From: Wolfiporia cocos
Taxonomy: Eukaryota > Basidiomycota > Agaricomycetes > Polyporales > Phaeolaceae
Length of the DNA stretch: 64,000 nt
Assembly (NCBI GenBank): GCA_029448655.1
Contig: JACCLO010000014.1
Location: 682,001-746,000, forward strand
Reading direction: 5' to 3'
The notes beneath the pieces were generated by a model. The model was not told the DNA's origin, made no database searches, and saw only the letters and a program-made list of their open reading frames with translations. The translations under genes and the position numbers were made by a program. Shown piece by piece: positions 55,810-64,000 of this stretch. The stretch's first letter is position 1, and every line of letters begins with the position of its first letter.

Positions 55810-56359
55810 GCGTGGCCTGCCACGACCAAGCGGGTTCGTGAGGTGCGTGGTAGGCCGCGAACGGGTTTGTGAGGTGTGTGGTATGCTGCGACCGGGTTCG
55901 TGACTGGTGGTTCTCGTTGGTCGGGTTGTATGCCAGTAATGGCGAGAGTCCGTGTAACAGGGACACGAGGTGTTAGGCTTAGTGTTCTGGGTCACATGTG
56001 AGTGTAGACCATGCCCCTAGTCGGCGTATAGCGTATTGTACAGTGGCGGGTAGCCTGAGTTGTATAAGGCATACCGTCGTGCTATTGTAGCCTGTTGGGT
56101 TACTAGGGGTCGGCTCGTGACTCCTGGGTTTAGGGACGGGACTAGGCAGCGTGGTTCTTGCTGCCGGGACTTGGACTGAGTTTAGGGTTAGACTGCTGGT
56201 GGCCTGCTAGTGCCCGTAGTGTCTTGTATAGCAGAGGGCTTCTACTAGTGTTGCCGTAGGATTCCAGCTGGGCTTGGATAGAGTGCTGTGGCATGCGTAT
56301 GGCGTGAATGGGGTGTCAACCTAGGGTGTTCTACTAGGCTTTGAAATTGGCTTGTGACA
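55810..56359 (-). repeat. Partial F-family LTR, minus strand
   Basis: Ends GGCTTGTGACA at 56359 (the 5' end of an F LTR on minus); the other side is cut at the C-family LTR. Confidence 0.75.
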
Positions 56360-56547
56360 GTATAAACCCTGCCACTGGTGCAGCAGACCCCGATCGACGT
56401 AACCTAACAATCACCACCGCCATTACTGGCATACACCAGACCAACGAGGATCACCGGTCATTATGACGTCACGCCCCCGATCGAGCACAACTGATCACGG
56501 ACTTAGAACCCCGCCATTACCGGCGCACCTACGATCGACAAGAACCA
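56360..56547 (+). repeat. Partial F-family LTR, plus strand, split by 56548-57545
   Basis: Matches about 37368-37590 of the F LTR (with a gap) and continues after the nested LTR at 57551 to about 57612. Confidence 0.7.
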
Positions 56548-57545
56548 TGTCACAAGCCAATTTCAAAGCCTAGTAGACCACCCTAGGTCGACACCCCATT
56601 CACACCATAAGCACGCTACAGCACTCTATCCGAGCCCAGCTGGAATCTACGGCAACGCTAGTAGAAGCCCTCCGCTATACAGGACACTACGGGCACTAGC
56701 AGGTCGCCAGCAGTCCAACCCTAAACTCAGTTCAAGTCCCGGCAGCATGAGCCATACGCTGCCTAGTCCCTAAACCCCGGAGTCACGAGTCGACCCCTAG
56801 AGCCCAACAGGCTACGGTAGCACGACGGTACGCCTTGCGCACACACTCAGGCTAAACCGCCACCGTAAAATACGCTATACGCCGACTAGGGGCACGACCT
56901 ACACTCACACGTGACCCAGAACACTAAACCTACTGCCTCGCGTCCCTACCACACGGACACTCGCCATTACTGGCATAGACACTATACTATACCCTGTACG
57001 CACCCTGACCTACGAGTACGGCAGGCAGGAATAATACCTCCAGGCTCTGCACGACTGAGAACCCTACCAGTCACAGAGCGCTACACCCCGATCGCAGCCG
57101 ATCACGCTCGATCAACCTACGCTACACCCGGCCCGTACTAGCCAGCCCCCGATCACGGCAGACCACGCCCGATCACAGACCTAGAAGCCCGCCATTACCG
57201 GCGCACCTACGATCGACGAGAACCACTGATCGAACCCGACCGATTGGCTATTCCTTTGATCCGACCCTTGTACGCTACGTCACCATGGACATCCTCACGT
57301 ACCCCAGCGCTCTGATGCCATTACTGGCACATAGCTCATAGCCAGTTAGATACCAGTACGAAGAGGCCTCTGAGCCACTGTACACAAACATGTACAAATA
57401 GGTTAGGAGTATATATGCCGGACAGTCTTAAGCGTAAAGCTCAGACTTGTCTTGGCCTTTTGTGCCTTGAGATGCCCGGACCAGGAAGGCGCTTTCATGC
57501 GACCCACCTTCCCCCGGTGTGTGTCTTAAGGTTGCGCTTGTGTCA
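56548..57545 (+). repeat. 998-bp solo LTR of family F with target duplication
   Basis: TGTCACAAGCC...CTTGTGTCA with AACCA at 56543-56547 and 57546-57550, inserted into an older F LTR. Confidence 0.9.
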
Positions 57546-57612
57546 AACCATTGATCGAACCCAACAGATTGGCTACTCTACTGATCCGCCCCTTACACGT
57601 TACGTCGCCACA

Positions 57613-57922
57613 GGAGTGGAGGTCAGAGACTACTGCTCTGTGGTGGATCTTTCATAGCTCCTTCTGTTACTAGCCAGCTCTACTGACATGAATAAAATTG
57701 AACTTTTATTGGCACTGTACTATATGTATTAATATATTCTATGAGCTGCATTTCTGGAACCGGTACCCTAGAGCAGTGCTCCTGCCCTGCCAACCGCCCA
57801 AGGGACCACTATTGTGAGGTCCTCACAATAGCAAGGGCCTCAGGTGAGGTCCCCGCAACAGCACGGGCCTGGGCGCCGCGTCCTTGCAAGAACGCGTCCC
57901 TTGGGCGCTTGCTATTGCGCGG
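57613..57922. other. Non-coding, with a near-perfect hairpin
   Basis: No gene. A 10-bp stem with one-base spacer, TATTGTGAGG-T-CCTCACAATA, lies near 57811-57831. Confidence 0.5.
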
Positions 57923-57932
57923 ACCTGCTACT

Positions 57933-58610
57933 AAGGCTCCAACCATATAATATACATGTACAGAAAATTGGTAAATATATGGTATATGGTATATACATGG
58001 TATATACATGGTATATACATGGTATACATGGTTTTCAGACATGAGATTTTGAGGAGATCCTGGCATAGCTATTGTTTTGCTCATATGGTTATGTATATTG
58101 TCTCTGCCTTCAGTGACACACTACAGGTATCAGCACTTGGCTGATGTGAGGAAAAAACGGGTTCAAATGTTCATGGCAACACCAATAGCAGGGAATGGCT
58201 CAGAAATTGTGCACAATGTGCAAGGTGATGAGAAACTTGCATGCATGAGCATAATGCATGATGCAATCACTACTTTGTGGCATTATATGATATAGCACAA
58301 ACATAAATGTGATCTTACCTTCCACTACTCAAGAAGCTAATCAAAGTGTATGAGTCATGTCTTGACATCTTCACATTTGTGCAGTCACCAAAATGCCTAA
58401 ATCTCATGACTGCTGCACCATACAATCTGTAAAACACATAACTACTTCAGGTACTTCATTTAGAACATCAGCTGAGAGTCTACTATGATTGCATTCACAA
58501 TAACCATATACTATGTATATACCATGTACTCGGCCACATGTAAATACATGTATATAGTATATATAAAAAACCATGTATACATGGTATATACATTATATGG
58601 TTGGAGCCTT
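57933..58610. mobile_element. 678-bp AT-rich TIR element with 10-bp target duplication
   Basis: Perfect terminal inverted repeats AAGGCTCCAACCATATAAT / ATTATATGGTTGGAGCCTT, continued by TATACATG-rich subterminal repeats (about 57960-58032 and 58550-58592). Target duplication ACCTGCTACT at 57923-57932 and 58611-58620. No transposase. The long duplication points to a Mutator-like or another long-TSD superfamily; hAT (8 bp) and Tc1 (TA) are excluded. Confidence 0.85.
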
Positions 58611-58620
58611 ACCTGCTACT

Positions 58621-58894
58621 ATTAGGGGGTTATACATGACTATACCGGTCCGGCTACATTTACAGGACCTGCTAGGTATATCTACGTAGATCTACGGTCT
58701 CGCACTCGCACTTTGCTGATGCCCCCGGTGTAATGACTGATCGAACAGAAGTTGCAGTCTCGTGACCAGACGGTAAACTCCGACGGAGTTTGATATCTGA
58801 GGACGCGTCGCACCGGCGGTGGTTGTTGCTTGTCCCCACGACTCTGTCTCACTCAAGCCTCGATACATTCCCCTGCCGCTCCCCCTTGTTCACT
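58621..58894. other. 5' flank of kinase copy 2
   Basis: From about 58748 it is homologous to the flank of copy 1 (from about 40447), diverged. No ORF of its own. Confidence 0.5.
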
Positions 58895-60974
58895 ATGGCG
58901 ACTACCCAGCGGCAACGCTTCATACCTGTTGCTGTGGTTGATTTCTTCATCGACGACCGCTGCCCCCCCTTCATCCATGATGCATACTTCCTAGCACCGT
59001 TCAATCCTCAAGAGACGACCATAGACGATATTCTGCTATATATCGCTGAGAAAAGCAAAGCAGATGAAAGTTTGGTTACTCTGTGGAAGGTTTGTCATCA
59101 ATGTATCTTCACATATTGCATTCAATCAACGCCTGGAACAGCCGAAGGAGTATCTCACTCGCAAGAATATGAAACAGCTTAGAGAGCTCCTCAAAGTCAA
59201 TGACTATAACCTTGAGGCTTTCTGCGGTGATATCACAGAAGATGGCGAGGATCTCTTCAGCTCCTTGTTCCCTGAGCAGTCGAGACCGCGTGATGCCAAG
59301 TTGCCACTGCTTGTGGCACGAGTCCGAAAGCAGCAAGAAGATAAGACGTCGAAGCAGAAGAGAGACGATCAAGAAACCCGTGAAGAGATGGATGAGGATG
59401 AAGAACGGGATGTTCTCACTGAGATGATCAAGCGTGCGTGCCTATTCATGGTCCCTGAATCTACCCTGACTGCTATTTGATAGAATTCAATCGCTCAAAG
59501 AAGGAAGACCGTGACTCGCCGTCCCAATCGGCCAAACCCACAAACTATCTCAAACACCAGAATGGCAGCGCACCTATCCTTGACGGCCGGTATGGCGAAC
59601 ATCCGACGTCGCTTGCCCCTCCCATCGAGATATATCATCCGGCCTTCGCAGCCTTCGTTGGTAATTACCATAACGAGTCCCTCACACCGCCTGCAGATCT
59701 CGTTGCAGCAACATCTAAATTCATGGACGACATGTCTCAAATAACATCGCTGGAACATAATCGCAAGAGCACGCGTGAACATCTCGTTCGCCTCCTCGAC
59801 ATCGTCGTCGATCAGAACGCCAACAAGAACAAAACGATTGCAGACCACTACGTGACGTATGACCGCGAAACTCAACCCCTAGTCAAGGCCGCACTTGCAA
59901 TCATTGAGGAGAAGGCTGAGCTCGGCCAGAGCTCCGAACCCTCTGTCCAGGGCGAGTTCTCCTACCTTCATTACTGGACTCAGGACGATAGACAGGTACG
60001 TATGCATGTGCCCTCCACCTATGCTATGTTTCTAACAGGAAGATTCGTTTCAGGGATTGTTCGACGCATGCTTCTGTCCCTCCTTCATCATTTCCGTGGC
60101 TGGTCCCTGGTTCTCCGTGTGCGGAAGCATCCACACAACCCACCCCATCGTACACCGGTTGTCCTCTTTCGAATGGCTAGGTCAGAGTCGCATCATCGAC
60201 GACGACCGTGTGCATCGTCTGGCTCGCATGTTCTACGCGCTTCGTTTGGCGATTAGGAAGCTCAAAGAGTGGTACAAGACTCTCGTCGTCCCCGACGTCA
60301 GGCACGGCCCGAGTCCGGCCAGGTTCTATCCCTTGGCGAATAAGTGCAAATTGCCCGACGATGAGGTCCTAGAATTTTGCTACGAGAAGCCACTTAAGGG
60401 CTCCGAGCCTGAATGCGTGACTTTCCTGGTTTCGGACCGCAACGACCGGGCTCGACGGTTCGTGGTCAAGTTTGTCGAGCGGTACGGTGTGGATGCACAT
60501 CGGCTGCTTGCGAGCCACGGATATGCCCCAAAACTGCTCTATTACGGGCCCGTCTGGCCCGATGAGTTGGAGCAGAGGGGCGTTGGCCCACGTAAGATGG
60601 TCGTCATGGAATTCATCGAGGGTAAGACGACTGTTAAGAGGTACCCAGACGGCTATATCCCACAAGGCGTCGTGGATGCTGTGGAGGCGGCCTTGGATCT
60701 TTTACACGACGGGGAGAGGAAGATGGTCTACGGCGATTTACGGGAACCGAACATCATGGTCGAAGATGGAGCCGTGAAGGGGAAAGAGAAGGAGGGGACG
60801 AAGATTGTCGATTTTGACTGGGCAGGGATCGAGGGAGAGGTGAGGTACCCATTTCATCTGTCTGATCCTGTCAAGCGGGGCATCAAGGGGGTGGATGACT
60901 ACGAGTTGATTCAAGCGTCCCATGACCGCGCGAGGCTGGAGAAGTTGAAGGGCAGGGTGAAGCAGGTAGTATAG
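58895..60974 (+). CDS. Crinkler-like kinase protein, copy 2
   Basis: Same four-exon structure as copy 1, shifted by 18,309 bases: 58895-59089, 59142-59433, 59484-59995, 60054-60974; 639 residues. The header differs from copy 1 at roughly a quarter of the positions in exon 1 (for example DRCPPFIHDAYFLAPF against DHCPYFLYDRPLLAPF), and the first part of exon 2 also differs. From about 59323 onward I see no difference from copy 1, so exons 3 and 4, including YGDLREPNIMV and IVDFDWAG, encode identical proteins. No disabling change; both copies may be functional. Confidence 0.75.
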
Positions 60975-61648
60975 ACTGTCGTATCTGGTTCTATCCGTAG
61001 GATGTCTTGCTGCATGTTGCACCTGTTGCTTTCTTTGTCCATGTTACCTTGCTTACCGGTGTTAATGTACCACCTTGAGGTTAGTCCTTATGCTGTTCAT
61101 CCGGCAAATTGGACATACCAAGGGTATCCTGACATGAGAGCCCTTCAGTGGCATGGTGGGGTTCCCTACCACCAATCACGCATTTAGTGCATGGCTGATA
61201 TGTGCTGATCATACTGCAGTTCTACTCCAGTTCAAGTGCCCACAAGGCAGTACGACCTCTGGTTCGCACCTTGTGGCGGTGTTGTATCTTATTTTCAAGA
61301 TTAGTAATTACAAATGAACCGCTGGGCCGTCAACGGCATCAGCAAAACGCGAGATGACTTACCAGTGCTGGAGGTGAGTTATCAGTGCTGGAAGTACTTG
61401 CCAACCGAGGAAGGATCTGACCTCTGTAGATATGCACTGATAAGATTGACAGCAGAGTGGTGTTCAATTGCCACTCTGAAGGCATCTTATCAACATCAGT
61501 CAAACTCAACGTGTGACTGGGAAATTAATCACCAGACTGGTAAGCTAATCAACAGACTGGTATAGAATTGTCGTTTGGTAGTCAGGCTGGCATATGAATT
61601 GCAAGGAGCAGTCGCAGCTTACCTATGTAGATATACTGTAACCTGTGG
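60975..61648 (+). other. 3' flank of kinase copy 2
   Basis: 60975-61374 and 61537-61648 match the copy 1 flank. 61376-61536 is present only here, in place of the hAT-like insertion. Confidence 0.7.
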
Positions 61649-61771
61649 CATGCACCACACAATGTGGCGCACACTGTAACAGTGCGTTATGTGCTTCATA
61701 AAGGTGACATTTATATATTGTCTCTAAATGTGCAGCCTCAGCTTTTTCCACCTGGACCTCACATATCCGAT

Positions 61772-61818
61772 AGCTAATTAGCTTGGCACACACATGCGGT
61801 GCACCAAGCTAATTAGCT
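61772..61818. repeat. 15-bp perfect inverted repeat (hairpin)
   Basis: AGCTAATTAGCTTGG at 61772-61786 and its complement CCAAGCTAATTAGCT at 61804-61818, 17 bases apart. The surrounding 61649-62004 has no gene. Confidence 0.8.
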
Positions 61819-62004
61819 TGAATTATCCCCCCAGCCCACACTGCCAATAGCACTCCAGCCAAATACCCTCCGCGGTATATGGTCATGTGCTTGCTGGCAG
61901 CCACAATGAGCCTGGCGCTATCGGTAATAGACGCTCCAGCGCCACCTCCCGGGTTGCATGCTCCCCCACGCTAATCGCTGCTGCCCGCCGCCTGCCCCAC
62001 TAAG

Positions 62005-62546
62005 TGTTACAGTTCTCCCAGGTACACTCAAATATTCCGTTTGACGCCTCACCGTGTATGAGGACTTAGCGTTCAACCGCTGTACCCAGCGCTCTATTTC
62101 TAAGGGGCCTCCGCTCAACCGTAGGCCCTGTTTCATGTATAACAACCCTATGCCCACTCTCTGTGTCCACATCTCGTTCTAGCTGATATTCTGTGTCCAA
62201 CCACAGTAGTTCCGTGTTTCATCTCTTGTTGCGCTCAACCGCAACACTTCTCCTTTATTACCTATATCGTTAGCCCGACGGACTTAATAGTAGTAGTACC
62301 AAAGACACTATGACCCCAATTAACAGATTGCAGTATATAACCTGATGTAAATATCGGTCGAGTTCCTCAGCTCGACCTTGTTGAATTCAAAGATCTTATA
62401 CTCGTTCTCAAAGGCTTGATCAATTAAGCCTGCAGCTTGTATATCGACGCTCTGACTCAGAAGAGTCCGACGAGTAGTGCGCTACTCGATACGCTGAGTA
62501 ACTCGACTTAGTTATTTTGCGTTGAACGGATATTCGATCCATAACA
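62005..62546 (+). repeat. 542-bp LTR of family G
   Basis: TGTTACAGTTC...GATCCATAACA; stem GGTCGAG (62356-62362) / CTCGACC (62371-62377) after a TATA-like run. Flanks CTAAG and CGTCA do not match. Homologous to 54851-55100. Confidence 0.75.
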
Positions 62547-63437
62547 CGTCAGGCCTACCATCGGGTGGGCCCAAGTCTTTCATGACCAGACAGTCGTGAT
62601 GGTCGCGGGTCGGCCCATGACTGCTGCAACCAAATGGTTGTGATGGTTGCAGGTCGGCCCACAACCATCGTGACTCCATGGTCATGATGGTCGCGGGTCA
62701 GCCCACCAATGCTGTGACCAAACGATTGTGATGGTTGCGGGTCGGCCCACCACTTCTGTGACCAGACAGTTATGACGGTCGCGCGTCAACCCATGACTGC
62801 CGCAACTGGGTGGTTATGATGGTCGCGGGTCGGCCCACCACTTCTGCGACCAGACAGTTGTGATGGTCATGGGTCGGCCCATGACCATCACGACTGGATG
62901 GTTGTGACGGTTGCGGGTTGGCCCACGACAACTGCGACCAGACAGTTACGACAGTTGCAGGTCAGCCCACAACCATCGTGACTCCATGGTCATGACGGTC
63001 GCGGGTCAGCCCAACAATGCCGTGACCAAATGATTGTGATGGTTGCGGGTCAGTCCATGACTTCTGTGACTAAACAGTTGTGATGGTTGCGGGTCGGCCC
63101 ACAACCATCACGGCTCCACGGTCATGACGGTCGCGGGTCGGCCCACAACTGCTGTGACCAGATGGTTGTGACAGTTGCGGGTCGGCTCATGACTTCCATG
63201 ACTGGACGGTTGTGACAGTCGTGGGTCAGCCCATGACAACCGCAACCAGACAGTTGTGACGGTTGCGGGTCGGCTCACAACCATCGCAGCTCCATGGTCA
63301 TGATGGTCGCGGGTCGGCCCACCAATGCCATGACCAAACGATTGTGACGGTTGCGGGTTGGCTCACAATTTCCACAACCCGACAGTTGTGATGGTCGCTG
63401 GTTGGCCCACAATCACCATGACCTGATGGTGGGTGGG
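62547..63437. repeat. 44-bp minisatellite, about 20 units
   Basis: Tandem units with core GCGGGTCGGCCCA, spaced 44 bp where I counted. Many units are internally palindromic (GATGGTTGC...GGTCGGCC...CAACCATC). Lies exactly between the end of the G LTR and the start of a C-family LTR. Confidence 0.88.
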
Positions 63438-64000
63438 TGTTACGGGTCGAATACCCATTCGTATATTCAAGTCGCGAATATAGATCGTTCTTTCTGCACC
63501 TAAGCACGTCGCCGTATGCAAGGCAAATACTCGTTAGATGCCTTCAGGTCCTTAGTGAAATCCTTAGGAGATCGGTTAATATCCAATTCACGTTAGAGGA
63601 TATAATCTGTTTGGGTGCGAGTCAAATAGAATGTAAGACTTGCTTAAGTCCGAGAAGTCAGTGTGCACTTCGAGGACTTAGTCGTTCGGTTGCTCGAGCG
63701 AGGAATACTGAGCGTAGTTTCCTACATTTGAGAACGAGTATAAGACTTCTTGTTTGTACAACAAGGTCGAGCTGAAGAGCCTCGACAGTAAGTACATGAG
63801 TTTATATACTACGTTAAGTTTTAGGGGTCAGGCCTGTCCCAGATGTCACCGTTACCATCTTTGCTATAGTACCAAACGTTTGATAAGTTTGTAGTGATGT
63901 GTCTGAAACGATAGATAGAAATGATGATGGCGGTTGAACGCCATTTCTCAGCTAATCAAATGATAATCATGAAACGGGGACAGAGTGGATCTGTCAAAAG
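63438..64000 (-). repeat. C-family LTR, cut by the window end
   Basis: Starts TGTTACGGGTCG on plus; about 140 bp short of full length at the right edge. Confidence 0.88.

Noticed and set aside
58077..58295. 72-codon ORF inside the AT-rich TIR element
   Set aside because: No transposase motif; expected by chance.
62547..63437. CRISPR-like array
   Set aside because: Units are contiguous 44-bp repeats without unique spacers, and the genome is fungal.
1..64000. Prokaryotic-style operons, riboswitches, terminators or origins
   Set aside because: Introns, LTR retrotransposons and chromodomains show a eukaryotic nuclear sequence; none of these applies.

Overview
The window is a repeat-choked stretch of a filamentous fungal genome, almost certainly a basidiomycete of the Agaricomycetes. 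The evidence is short (about 50-60 nt) GT..AG introns in the host genes, KDZ-type transposase remains, an expanded crinkler-like kinase family of a type common in mushroom-forming fungi, and many chromodomain Ty3/gypsy elements. I cannot place it to species.

Layout. 1-1289: end of a host gene with a RanBP2-type zinc finger. 2462-14051: element A, a young Ty3/gypsy element (apparently identical 619-bp LTRs, 5-bp target duplication) with three ORFs, a chromodomain and a C-terminal dUTPase. Its integrase is interrupted by a 1.9-kb non-autonomous LTR element (TRIM-like) in reverse orientation. 14439-19130: a decayed KDZ transposase gene carrying an 860-bp solo LTR. 19457-20021: a THO2/THOC2 gene fragment ended by element B (20022-27176), an older, mutated relative of A. 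B is cut off by element C (27177-36178), a different gypsy family whose dUTPase lies between protease and reverse transcriptase; C carries its own solo LTR in gag.

36531-39482 holds two truncated host genes on the minus strand (a GH55-like glucanase tail and a 4-coumarate-CoA-ligase-like tail), each ending at an LTR. 40586-42665 and 58895-60974 are two copies of a crinkler-like kinase gene whose 3' two thirds look identical while the 5' ends differ. Between them lies a nest: a zinc-finger reverse-transcriptase element (E) was split by element D (C family, minus strand, integrase deleted), and D was itself hit by three solo LTRs. 54581-57612 is a chain of LTR pieces, 57933-58610 is an AT-rich terminal-inverted-repeat element with 10-bp target duplications, and 62547-63437 is a 44-bp minisatellite between two LTRs.

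Common theme. The gypsy-type families with visible internal regions share one layout: a TATA box, then a short stem-loop, then an 11-12 nt sequence complementary to the bases just inside the 5' LTR. This is the signature of Tf1/sushi-type self-priming rather than tRNA priming. The dUTPase has been placed at two different positions in two co-resident families. These points, together with an extra zinc-knuckle ORF behind the chromodomain of C and a conserved triple 16-mer between ORF1 and ORF2 of A/B, are the most unusual content of the window. No intact host gene is certain apart from the two kinase copies.
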